DNA of 64,000 nt from positions 186,001 to 250,000 of the forward strand of contig NZ_CP159835.1 of the NCBI RefSeq assembly GCF_047731265.1, given 5' to 3'. Under the pieces are notes generated by a model. The model saw nothing but the letters and a program-made list of their open reading frames with translations. It was not told where the DNA came from and ran no database searches. Shown piece after piece: positions 1 through 8,297 of the stretch; position 1 is the first letter of the stretch; each line of letters starts with the position of its first letter. The stretch is from Patiriisocius sp047731265 (GTDB taxonomy: Bacteria; Bacteroidota; Bacteroidia; Flavobacteriales; Flavobacteriaceae). A program made the position numbers and the translations under genes.

Positions 1-664
1 CGGTTCTTGCTATAAGTGGCATTCCATGTGACACAAAAATAGTGGTGCAAAATTCTAACATCTTTGAAATTCTATTCAAACATTTAACCCTAAAACCAAC
101 GTCTCCTACAGCTAAAACCTCATCAATAATTAATATGTCAGGTTCCATTTCTGAAGCAACAGCAAAACCGAGACGCACCTTCATCCCACTACTATAATTC
201 TGCACTGGCATATCAATAAACTCTCGTATTTCAGCAAATTCAATAATATCTTCTACCTTAGCATCAATTTCCTTTTTTGTAAAACCTAGTACCGCGCCAT
301 TGTTATAAATATTTTCTCTTCCCGTTAAGATTGGATTAAACCCTGCTCCAAGCTCTATTAAAGCACCTACTCTCCCGTTCATAGTAATCTTACCTTCATC
401 TGGATTTATCAAGCCATTGAGCATTTTTAAGAGGGTAGATTTCCCAGCTCCGTTGTGTCCTATAAGGCCGAGACATTCTCCACGACGCAACTCAAAACTA
501 ACATCTCGTACTGCCCAAAACTCTTTAGGGCGCAATAGATTCTCTTTTGCATTACTCCCTATATTACCAAAAATATCCTTCACCCCATACCACAGGCTGG
601 TCTTTAGGTCTTTACAAAACTTTTTAGAAAGTCCTTCTACTTTAACCAATACTTCGTTTTCCAT
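1..664 (-). CDS. Polysaccharide ABC exporter ATPase (Wzt/TagH-like), partial
   Basis: ATP-binding subunit of an ABC-2 exporter that moves capsule, O-antigen or teichoic-type polymer across the inner membrane. The first 221 residues are present and the C-terminus lies beyond the window start. Visible motifs are Walker A GHNGAGKS (about residues 69-76), a signature-like YSSGMKVRLGF, Walker B ILIIDEVLAVGD, and an H-loop FVSHGM. The long N-terminal stretch before Walker A and the IDEVLAVGD form are typical of the Wzt/TagH/KpsT group. The ATG at 662-664 lies 2 bases after the stop of the permease gene, so the two are co-transcribed and surely form one transporter. Whether the protein carries a C-terminal carbohydrate-binding domain cannot be seen here. 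Confidence 0.93.
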   Translation of the reverse strand, partial: MENEVLVKVEGLSKKFCKDLKTSLWYGVKDIFGNIGSNAKENLLRPKEFWAVRDVSFELRRGECLGLIGHNGAGKSTLLKMLNGLINPDEGKITMNGRVGALIELGAGFNPILTGRENIYNNGAVLGFTKKEIDAKVEDIIEFAEIREFIDMPVQNYSSGMKVRLGFAVASEMEPDILIIDEVLAVGDVGFRVKCLNRISKMLEFCTTIFVSHGMPLIART

Positions 665-666
665 AC

Positions 667-1515
667 CTAGGCGCTTAATCGTTCTACAATGATGGGTATA
701 GACACTCTATAAAAAACCAATCCTATCATAAATAATGGGATGCAAACTGCTATCACAATCAAAAAGTAAGGCAACATCGTAAAATCTGCCCCTAATATAG
801 TATCACGTGCGGTCGTAAGAATGGGGGTAAATGGATTCCATCGCATTACCTCTCTAAACATTCCCGGTTCTTTAGGAATAGCGTACACTACCGGTGCTGC
901 GAACATCACCAAACGCAATCCTAAAGAAATGATACTGGCAACATCATTGTATAACATCCCTATGGGCGTTATAAACAGCCCAAGAACCGTCCCAAAAAAC
1001 ACCCCGCATAATAAGATTATTGGAAACAGGAGCATCGACCATTGTGGGGAAACCCCAAAAAAGAGTAAAAAACCTACTAAAACTAAGATTTTAATCGAGC
1101 TATTAAAAATCAACTTTAAAATACCACTGACCAATAAAGCTTCCTTCGGAAAATTAATTTTACTCATTATACCTCTGGCTCCTCGTGTTGTTGCCATGGG
1201 AGAATTTATAGCTTCTATAATAATAGACCATAAAATGGTGCCCGTAAAAACAAAAATGGGATATGGCATGCCGGTATCAGAGATGGCTACGGTACCAGAA
1301 CTATTTAAAAAAATCCAGACCAAACCCGTAGTCAATGGTGTTATAAATGCCCAGAGAATCCCAAAATAACTCTGTCTATATTTTGCTTTAATGTCTCTCG
1401 TGGCAAGTTGTTTCGCCAAAAAAAAGGATCCCACAATATCTACTAAGCTCTCTTTTAAAAGCTTAAAGAGATTGTGATTATTTTCTCGTTGGTATACTTT
1501 AGTGGGTAACGACAT
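667..1515 (-). CDS. Polysaccharide ABC exporter permease (Wzm-like, ABC-2 type)
   Basis: Membrane subunit that partners the ATPase immediately downstream. The 282-residue protein has the ABC2_membrane layout: a cytoplasmic N-terminus with LATRDIKAKYRQSYFG before the first helix, about six hydrophobic segments, and the Wzm-type periplasmic loop motif VVYAIPKEPG followed by WNPFTPILTTARDTILG near residue 230. This tail pattern (WNP...RD) is characteristic of O-antigen/teichoic acid export permeases. Length matches the family (about 260-290). It lies 146 bases downstream of the epimerase gene and 2 bases upstream of the ATPase gene, all in the same direction, which places it in the capsule operon. 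Confidence 0.93.
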   Translation of the reverse strand: MSLPTKVYQRENNHNLFKLLKESLVDIVGSFFLAKQLATRDIKAKYRQSYFGILWAFITPLTTGLVWIFLNSSGTVAISDTGMPYPIFVFTGTILWSIIIEAINSPMATTRGARGIMSKINFPKEALLVSGILKLIFNSSIKILVLVGFLLFFGVSPQWSMLLFPIILLCGVFFGTVLGLFITPIGMLYNDVASIISLGLRLVMFAAPVVYAIPKEPGMFREVMRWNPFTPILTTARDTILGADFTMLPYFLIVIAVCIPLFMIGLVFYRVSIPIIVERLSA

Positions 1516-1661
1516 ACATTATTTTGGGTAGTGGTCTTTGGTCGCACTAAAATACAAGTTTTGCCATACTTAAAGAACTCCTACCATTTTAGTTATTCAT
1601 AGCTTATTAAACCTCAAAAGTATTCTTCCAATGAAATTTATGACTCCATTATCTTTTACCC

Positions 1662-2645
1662 TTATGAATTCTTAAAATAATCCCAAGTAACCTTTAATCC
1701 TTGTGCTACCGAGAATTTTGGATCGTAGCCTATTAATTTTTTTGCTTTTTCGATGTTTGCTAAAGAATCACGAACGTCGCCTCTTCTTGGTGGGCCATAC
1801 AAAGCTTCTAGATTGGTGTCTGAAACTTCTTTCAAATCGCTCCAGAGTGTATTTAAGCTAATGCGATCTCCGTAGGCTATATTTACGACTTCATTATTGG
1901 CTTCGTCGCCAGAAAACATGCCACGTATGTTCGCTTGTACGGCATTTTCTACATAGGTAAAATCACGGGTTTGCTCGCCATCCCCATTCATCGTAGGTGC
2001 CTTTTCATCCACAAGCGCTTGCATAAATAATGGGATTACTGCAGCATAAGCCCCTGTAGGACTTTGCTTAGGACCAAATACGTTAAAATAACGCATCCCT
2101 AGGGTTTTTGTACCGTAGGTTTTGTAGAATACGTCTGCGTATAATTCGTTTACTAATTTTGTAACCGCGTAAGGCGATAATGGTTTCCCTATAATATGCT
2201 CTACTTTAGGTAAGTTTGGGCTATCTCCATAAGTTGAACTCGACGCCGCATAAACCATTTTTTTAACGGTATTACTTTCGTTTTGCGCGACCAGCATATT
2301 TAAAAACCCTCCTACATTTACATCGTTAGAGGTTACTGGGTCGTTTATAGACCTTGGCACAGAGCCCAATGCTGCTTGATGGCTTACATAGTCTATTCCT
2401 TCCATAGCGCTTTTGCAATCTGCTACTTTTCGAATGTCGCCATCCACAAACTCAAAAGCAGGGTTGGAAGAAAATTCTTCTAAATTGACCATCCTTCCAG
2501 TGGCTAGATTGTCTAAAACGCGTACTTTCTTAGCGCCATATTTGAGCAAGTATTTTACAATATTGCTGCCAATAAAGCCAGCGCCACCTGTTACTAAAAA
2601 TTGAATGTCTGAAAAATCTGCACTGTGATATTTGTTTGTATACAT
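1662..2645 (-). CDS. NAD-dependent UDP-sugar 4-epimerase (WbpP/TviC-like)
   Basis: Extended short-chain dehydrogenase/reductase of the nucleotide-sugar epimerase type. The NAD-binding GGAGFIG is at residues 20-26, a Ser-rich catalytic segment AASSSTYGD is near 133-141, and the YxxxK pair is Tyr159/Lys163 (YAVTK). The overall pattern (TGGAGFIGSNIV, VLDNLATG, SVPRSI, GDGEQTRDFTYV) is that of UDP-N-acetylglucosamine C4 epimerases of the WbpP/TviC group. The gene abuts the dehydrogenase gene (stop of one and start of the other share the base at 2645), so the pair probably makes a UDP-GalNAc-uronate or similar precursor, as TviB/TviC do for Vi antigen. The exact substrate is an inference. Confidence 0.9.
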   Translation of the reverse strand: MYTNKYHSADFSDIQFLVTGGAGFIGSNIVKYLLKYGAKKVRVLDNLATGRMVNLEEFSSNPAFEFVDGDIRKVADCKSAMEGIDYVSHQAALGSVPRSINDPVTSNDVNVGGFLNMLVAQNESNTVKKMVYAASSSTYGDSPNLPKVEHIIGKPLSPYAVTKLVNELYADVFYKTYGTKTLGMRYFNVFGPKQSPTGAYAAVIPLFMQALVDEKAPTMNGDGEQTRDFTYVENAVQANIRGMFSGDEANNEVVNIAYGDRISLNTLWSDLKEVSDTNLEALYGPPRRGDVRDSLANIEKAKKLIGYDPKFSVAQGLKVTWDYFKNS

Positions 2646-3931
2646 TAGAGTCTTCCGTCGGTTAAGTGGGTTGGGTAAAAAGCTTTTACATCAAATACGA
2701 CTGAATTTTCAGCGGAATGTGATTTAAAATCAAAGTCTTTAAATTCGTCGTGACACACCGCTAAAATAATAGCATCATAGTCTGTTGCCAGTTTTGTTTG
2801 TTCAGAAATTAAAGGCAGTGCGAACTCTTGTTTTACCTCTGCTGCATTGGGCCAAGGATCATACACATCTACATTTAAATTAAATTTTTCTAATTCATTG
2901 ATTACATCAATGACTTTACTGTTGCGAATGTCTGGACAGTTTTCTTTAAAGGTAATTCCCATGACCAGTACTTTTCCATTTTTTACTTTCGCATCTTTTT
3001 TAATCATTAATTTGATGACTTCTCCAGCTACATAGGCACCCATCCCGTCATTCATTCTTCTTCCTGCTAAAATAATTTCAGGATTGTATCCTTCTTCAAT
3101 CGCTTTTTGAGCGAGATAGTATGGATCTACTCCAATACAGTGTCCTCCAACAAGTCCTGGAGAAAATTTAATGAAATTCCATTTAGTTCCGGCAGCTTCC
3201 AACACGTCTTGCGTGTTGATGTCTAGGAGTCTAAAGATTTTTGAAAGTTCGTTGACAAAGGCAATGTTGATATCGCGCTGCGAGTTCTCGATTACTTTAG
3301 CGGCTTCCGCCACTTTTATGGTAGGCGCAAGATGGGTGCCTGCGGTAATTACTTTCTTATAAAGATCATCTACATATTTGGCAATTTTAGGGGTGGAACC
3401 TGAAGTTACTTTCAAAATTTTTGTAACGGTGTGCTTTTTATCTCCTGGATTAATACGTTCTGGCGAGTAACCAGCGTAAAAGTCTTTGTTAAAAGTCATT
3501 CCAGAAACCTGTTCCAAGATTGGGACACACACATCTTCCGTAACCCCGGGATACACGGTAGATTCATAAATTACTACATCATCCTTTTTTAGTACCGCGC
3601 CTACGGTCTCACTTGCTTTTACTAGCGGCGTCAAAACGGGTTGGTTGTATTTGTTGGTAGGGGTGGGTACGGTTACTATAAAAACCGTTGCTTCTGCAAT
3701 TTCAGCAGGACTGGCAGTAACAATCAGTTTGTGATCTCCAGTTCCTTTTAGGGCAGCCTTTAGTTCTTCGTCCCCAATTTCTAGTGTATTATCTCGACCA
3801 GATATTAACTCTGCAATACGTTGGGTGTTGATATCGAGACCAATTACTTTAAATTTTTCTGCAAATGCAACGGCCAGCGGCAAGCCTACATAGCCCAAGC
3901 CTATAATTGCTATTGTTGGATTTTTTTTCAT
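2645..3931 (-). CDS. UDP-N-acetyl-hexosamine 6-dehydrogenase (TviB/WbpO-like)
   Basis: Nucleotide-sugar dehydrogenase that oxidises C6 of a UDP-sugar to the uronic acid using two NAD+. It has the N-terminal Rossmann motif GLGYVG (residues 11-16), the central domain with STVYPG and GYSPERINPGD, and the catalytic loop GGHCIGVDPYYL with the active-site cysteine at Cys265. A C-terminal UDP-binding domain (VLVMGITFKENCPDIRNS) follows. The length of 428 matches TviB/WbpO. It is coupled to the downstream epimerase gene. Pathway assignment to a GalNAcA-type precursor rests on the neighbour and on family resemblance; a UDP-ManNAc dehydrogenase role is less likely but cannot be excluded by eye. Confidence 0.93.
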   Translation of the reverse strand: MKKNPTIAIIGLGYVGLPLAVAFAEKFKVIGLDINTQRIAELISGRDNTLEIGDEELKAALKGTGDHKLIVTASPAEIAEATVFIVTVPTPTNKYNQPVLTPLVKASETVGAVLKKDDVVIYESTVYPGVTEDVCVPILEQVSGMTFNKDFYAGYSPERINPGDKKHTVTKILKVTSGSTPKIAKYVDDLYKKVITAGTHLAPTIKVAEAAKVIENSQRDINIAFVNELSKIFRLLDINTQDVLEAAGTKWNFIKFSPGLVGGHCIGVDPYYLAQKAIEEGYNPEIILAGRRMNDGMGAYVAGEVIKLMIKKDAKVKNGKVLVMGITFKENCPDIRNSKVIDVINELEKFNLNVDVYDPWPNAAEVKQEFALPLISEQTKLATDYDAIILAVCHDEFKDFDFKSHSAENSVVFDVKAFYPTHLTDGRL

Positions 3932-4067
3932 AAACTAAAACTTTTTTAAATACCCTTATCCCTTTGTTGTACTTAAGATGTGAACTGTTAAATAGTTACA
4001 TTTAAATTCTTGAATCGAAAACAAAAATAATATTTTTAAAGACGACCTGCCAATAAAAAAAGTAGTT

Positions 4068-6500
4068 TTATTTGCGTTTCACAAATCGTTTTATCCGTTT
4101 ACCAAAAGGAGGTTTTTTCTCATCTTCGTGGTATCCATTACTATAGTTACCGTACCCGTAGCCGGAACCATAATTTAAGGTGTCATCTACATAGTTAAGG
4201 ACAAAACTTAAATTGGTAATTTCTCCCTTTCTATACTTTTCATTTACCTTTTCAAACATTCCCTTTTTCGTATAATTTTGTCTCGCCAGATAAATGGTCG
4301 CATCTGCAAAACGGGTTAACTCGAGGGAGTCTGCTACCAGTCCTAGCGGCGGCGAATCTATTACAATAAAGTCGTATTTCTGTTTTAGATCTGCAATTAA
4401 TTTGTCCATTCCATCACTCATTAAAAGCTCTGAAGGATTGGGTGGGATTGGGCCCGAGGTAATCACATCCAACGAAGGGAGCATTGTTTTTTGTGTGATT
4501 TCTTCAATGGTGGCCTCGTTTATTAAATAGTTGACCACCCCTTTGTCATTGTTAATTTCAAAATCACCAAAAATTTTCGGCTTTCTTAAATCCAGCCCTA
4601 AGAGGATGGTCCGTTTCTCGCTCAAGGCAAATACAGAAGCGATGTTTATTGAGGTAAATGTTTTTCCTTCTCCACTCACCGATGAAGTAACCAATACGGT
4701 TTTACTTCCTTTTAGCCCTTGTTTTTTATAAATAAACTGCAAACTGGAACGCAAGGCTCTAAAAGACTCCGCTACTGAAGATTTAGGCTTTTCTATCACG
4801 GCAAGCCCTGTTTTTAGGGTGCTTTTTCCAATGACCCCGAGAATAGGGATGGTTGACAAGCGTTGAAGATCCTTGGTGGTCTTAATTTTATTGTCAAAAA
4901 AGGTGAGTATAAACACAAAGCCAAAGGGCACTAAAAATCCCAAGAAACCTGCCAACATATTATTGAGCTTTGTATCGGGACCAATTTGATGCCCTCCCGT
5001 ATCTTTTGCAGAATCTATGATTAAAACATCGCTTACATTGGCTGCTTTTACCAAACCGGCCTCACTTCGTTTGGAGAGAAACACATTATAGGTCCCCGCA
5101 CTTATGCTGTACCGTCTTTCAATTTTAAGCAGTTCTTGCTGTTCTCGTGGCAACTTTCTAATTTCACCTTCATATTTGGCAATATCCTTGTTAATATCAC
5201 TTAATTCTAATTCCTTTAGGGATTGAGAAGACCGTATGTTTTCAAAAAGAATATTCTTTACCGCATTTATTTGCCGGTCCAAATCTGCGAAAATCGGGGC
5301 TGTTTCCTTGAAACTATACTCCAATTTTTTTCGCTCCTCTGCAAGTGAAATAATCCTGCCCACTCCAGAGACAATACTCAATTCTTGAATTCCAGCGACC
5401 GAAGGTGCCGGCACTTCTCTATAATCTGCTCTATTAGAAAGATACTTTTCTAAAATAGCATAATAATTAAGCTGCCTTTGCAGCGCCTCTTTGGAGAGGT
5501 CTAATCCAGTTAACTGGCTACTCACTTTGGCTCCCTCTGACGCTAAATCATAGACCGCCGTTTTATTTTTGAACGAATTGAGCTCCTTCTCAACATCTCT
5601 CAGTTCCATCGATTTTGCGGTCAAACTACTATCAATAAACTTGATTGTTTTTGTTGCAAATAAATTTTTGCGTTCTAACACATCGTTACTTAAGACTTGA
5701 ACCGATGAATTTAAATAATCTACCAATCGTGCTTTGTTGGTACCATTAAGCCCCAATCTAAGAATAGAAGATCCATTAGACTCTGGGTCTACGCTGATTC
5801 CCAAATACCGTTTAACCGAATTGTCAAAATTTTTAAAGGATATGTAAAAAGGGGTGTTTAAAATTGGTTTGACTTCCGGATTTTGAAAAAATGTCCCACT
5901 AAAAAAAGGCAAGGATATTTTATCTCCTATGGTGTAGTCTTGCGCTATTTGAGTGGATGCCGCAGTCGCATATGCAATCGCTTTGGTGCTGTAATTTTGT
6001 GTTTTAACATTTATATTAGGCAAAGTAGCACTCAAGGCAAAGGTCGTAGGCGTTTTAAACACTACCGTTATGGGAGTATACAAAAGTTGGACTTTTGAAG
6101 TGTCTGCTTCAAAAGCAAAGGGAAGGGCTCCATAGGCATCGACCTTTTGATATTCGCCATCTTTTTGATAGGCTATATAGTACTGCAATTGCGCTACAAC
6201 TTTCTCATTATGAGAGCGTGACTTTAAGGTAATAATTGCCGTGTTCACTTTATCTGTGGTTCCACCCCAGTTAAAAGTCAAACTGGTATTAGAGGTGAAA
6301 AATGGATTTTGATCATCCTTGATCGAAATCATATTTTGCATCCCGTACACTGGTAATTTCCGAGCATTTATATATTGTGCGACACCAAAAGCAATCCCTA
6401 AGGAAATCAAAAATAAGGGCCAAAATTTAAGCAGCTTAAATAGAAAGGCGCGAATGTCAAAAACCGTCTGAGAATCCCGTATGTCTTGGTAGTCGCTCAT
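4068..6500 (-). CDS. Polysaccharide co-polymerase / tyrosine autokinase (Wzc-like)
   Basis: Inner-membrane BY-kinase that controls chain length and export of extracellular polysaccharide. The 810 residues contain an N-terminal Wzz domain with a TM helix near residues 28-47, a long periplasmic coiled-coil part (about 260-480), a second TM near 510-530, and a cytoplasmic kinase domain. That domain shows Walker A SSVSGEGKT (about 605), Walker A' LLGLDLRKPKIF and Walker B IVIDSPP (about 712). The C-terminus is tyrosine-rich (NYGSGYGYGNYSNGY) and is the expected autophosphorylation cluster. It lies 4 bases downstream of the Wza-like gene. No phosphatase (Wzb) gene is visible in the window. Confidence 0.95.
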   Translation of the reverse strand: MSDYQDIRDSQTVFDIRAFLFKLLKFWPLFLISLGIAFGVAQYINARKLPVYGMQNMISIKDDQNPFFTSNTSLTFNWGGTTDKVNTAIITLKSRSHNEKVVAQLQYYIAYQKDGEYQKVDAYGALPFAFEADTSKVQLLYTPITVVFKTPTTFALSATLPNINVKTQNYSTKAIAYATAASTQIAQDYTIGDKISLPFFSGTFFQNPEVKPILNTPFYISFKNFDNSVKRYLGISVDPESNGSSILRLGLNGTNKARLVDYLNSSVQVLSNDVLERKNLFATKTIKFIDSSLTAKSMELRDVEKELNSFKNKTAVYDLASEGAKVSSQLTGLDLSKEALQRQLNYYAILEKYLSNRADYREVPAPSVAGIQELSIVSGVGRIISLAEERKKLEYSFKETAPIFADLDRQINAVKNILFENIRSSQSLKELELSDINKDIAKYEGEIRKLPREQQELLKIERRYSISAGTYNVFLSKRSEAGLVKAANVSDVLIIDSAKDTGGHQIGPDTKLNNMLAGFLGFLVPFGFVFILTFFDNKIKTTKDLQRLSTIPILGVIGKSTLKTGLAVIEKPKSSVAESFRALRSSLQFIYKKQGLKGSKTVLVTSSVSGEGKTFTSINIASVFALSEKRTILLGLDLRKPKIFGDFEINNDKGVVNYLINEATIEEITQKTMLPSLDVITSGPIPPNPSELLMSDGMDKLIADLKQKYDFIVIDSPPLGLVADSLELTRFADATIYLARQNYTKKGMFEKVNEKYRKGEITNLSFVLNYVDDTLNYGSGYGYGNYSNGYHEDEKKPPFGKRIKRFVKRK

Positions 6501-6504
6501 ATCA

Positions 6505-7299
6505 TTATAATCGTGTAAACAACAAAACCGTTGTAAATAAAATCGTCACTATAGAAATAATCGTGGTAAACGACTGTATGCCGGTTATCCCGGTACCCCA
6601 AGATTTTTGCGGCAATGGATTGATTAATATTAAATCGTTGGGTTGCACAAAGTAATAGGGAGACTTCATGGCATCAATAGTCGTCAAATCTATGTGATGT
6701 ACTTTCTGCCCAATAGGGTATTGGCGAACAATCACCACATTTGCTCTATCTCCAGTGATCGCAATATCACCGCTGTTAGCAATCGCTTCCATAATGGTCA
6801 ATTCATCCCTTAAGATTATGTTTGACCCAGGACTTCCTATTTCACCGTTAATGGTATACCGTATCCCTGCCAATTTTACCGTAACAAATAATTTTGCACT
6901 TTCCCTAATATAACCCTCTAACAAAGCTTTTTCGATTTTTTCACGCACTTCCACTACCGTAAGCCCCAAAACGGCTACCTCTCCTAGTGTTGGCATTCTA
7001 ATATTTCCGTGAATATCTACTACAAATCCATCATTGTACAATTGCTCCTCGCTCGTTGCGTTTAAAATTGCATCGCCTACAGGGTTAAAAATCCCAATTG
7101 CCTCTTGATCTAATGCTTTTAACCGGATACTCAACAAATCATTTACTTGAAGTCGATAGGGTTCCTGCATTTTACGAATGGAAACAATACTGTCTTGCTG
7201 TTCCTCATTTTCTTGCAAATAGGTGAGTTTTTTTATGGGAATACAAGAAGTAACAGTTACCATAGCCAATATCAAAAACAAAAGATAGTTGCTCTTCAT
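6505..7299 (-). CDS. Polysaccharide export lipoprotein (Wza-like, Poly_export + SLBB)
   Basis: Outer-envelope component of the polymer export channel. The N-terminus is a lipoprotein signal with lipobox VTSC around residues 16-19. A polysaccharide export domain follows (YRLQVNDLLSIR..., GFVVDIHGNIRMPTLGEV), then an SLBB-type segment (YTINGEIGSPGSNII, MEAIANSGDIA). The C-terminus ends in one hydrophobic helix (TIISIVTILFTTVLLF) instead of the amphipathic barrel helix of E. coli Wza, which is the usual Bacteroidota arrangement. It is the first gene of the capsule operon; the 243 bases upstream contain no gene and must hold the operon promoter, though I saw no convincing consensus there. Confidence 0.93.
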   Translation of the reverse strand: MKSNYLLFLILAMVTVTSCIPIKKLTYLQENEEQQDSIVSIRKMQEPYRLQVNDLLSIRLKALDQEAIGIFNPVGDAILNATSEEQLYNDGFVVDIHGNIRMPTLGEVAVLGLTVVEVREKIEKALLEGYIRESAKLFVTVKLAGIRYTINGEIGSPGSNIILRDELTIMEAIANSGDIAITGDRANVVIVRQYPIGQKVHHIDLTTIDAMKSPYYFVQPNDLILINPLPQKSWGTGITGIQSFTTIISIVTILFTTVLLFTRL

Positions 7300-7542
7300 A
7301 TACTTTTTGGTTTTACGGTATAACTCCTTGAAATGCTCATAATAATGGCATCAAAAAAAATAGTAGGTTTAAAAAAGCAATTCATACTTTAAGGTTGTTG
7401 TCTTTGTACTTGCACATTACTATTAGCCTGCAAATTAGTAAATTATTTTAGGTTAAGTACAAGCTTTCTCGAAAGGTTTGGAGTTAGTCCCTTGCAAATA
7501 TAACTTAACTTCATTTAAGCAACTAACAAGCGATATGCTTTG

Positions 7543-8144
7543 TTAGGCACTGGGCTTTACGAATGGTTTTCCTTGTTTCTCCTCAAAATATTTGACAATT
7601 TCTTCTGGACTCAAATTCATTATTTCCTTTGAAATCCTGTCCCTTTGTTCTCGCATAAACTTTAGGGCGTCAAACGCTTCTTTGGTTTTATAGGTAATTA
7701 ATCCTCTTGGTAAGCGAATAACTATTTGTTTATCACCTTTCGCAATGTTAACAGAATTATCGCTGACAATTCTCATTGCGTTTACAAAATGCTTAAAATT
7801 CCAACTTATAAAATAGTTGCCTTGTGAATAGTCGCTAGCGCAATATGCAAACAATCAACCTATGATGTTGTGTGCACAAGGCCATCTTCCATATGTTTTT
7901 TGACCAAATTAGCGGATTCGTTATCAGATTTTACGTGTTCAGTCGAATTTTCAGAAAGAAAATAAACGGTCGTTTTTTTTTGATCAGGCACATTTTCCGA
8001 TTCTTGTTCGGTAACATTTGAATAGATAATTTCAAATTCTGACTTTTTATTCCGCTCAACTAATGATTCTGTGCACTCTTTAAATTCACCGTCATGCATT
8101 CTGCCAAAAACAGAAATGTCTAAATATAACCGCTGTTTTTTTTT
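7543..8144 (-). pseudogene. Decayed PIN-domain toxin fused to an antitoxin remnant
   Basis: Read across frames on the minus strand, this stretch gives a nearly complete PIN-domain protein followed by its small partner. It begins near 8135 with LYLDISVFG (the family has LYLDTSVFG), but there is no in-frame ATG before it. It continues through MHDGEFKECTESL to LVHTTS and meets a TAG at 7860-7862. The same frame resumes with VDCLHIALATIHKA, then shifts near 7820 into NYFISWNFKHFVN. The tail FDALKFMREQRDRISKEI...FVKPSA resembles the separate antitoxin that normally follows. Its start codon seems lost, so it reads as a fusion with the toxin end. Lesions: lost start, one nonsense, one frameshift, probably one fusion. 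The family comparison is from memory; the lesions are read directly. Confidence 0.8.
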
Positions 8145-8297
8145 AGTGCTTTGAATTTACGAAATTCATCGGAATGCTGTATTTCAAGAAGTTTTATCTT
8201 GCCTTGTCCCAAATAAATATAGAGTATGCCTTAGAATAATAAAAGGGAATTCATTTTAAGTAGTCAAAAACCGTTTAATTTGCATAAAAATATAAAA

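Noticed and set aside
821..1369. 182-codon open frame on the + strand
   Set aside because: It is the antisense shadow of the Wzm-like permease gene, which has clear family motifs; the shadow has none.
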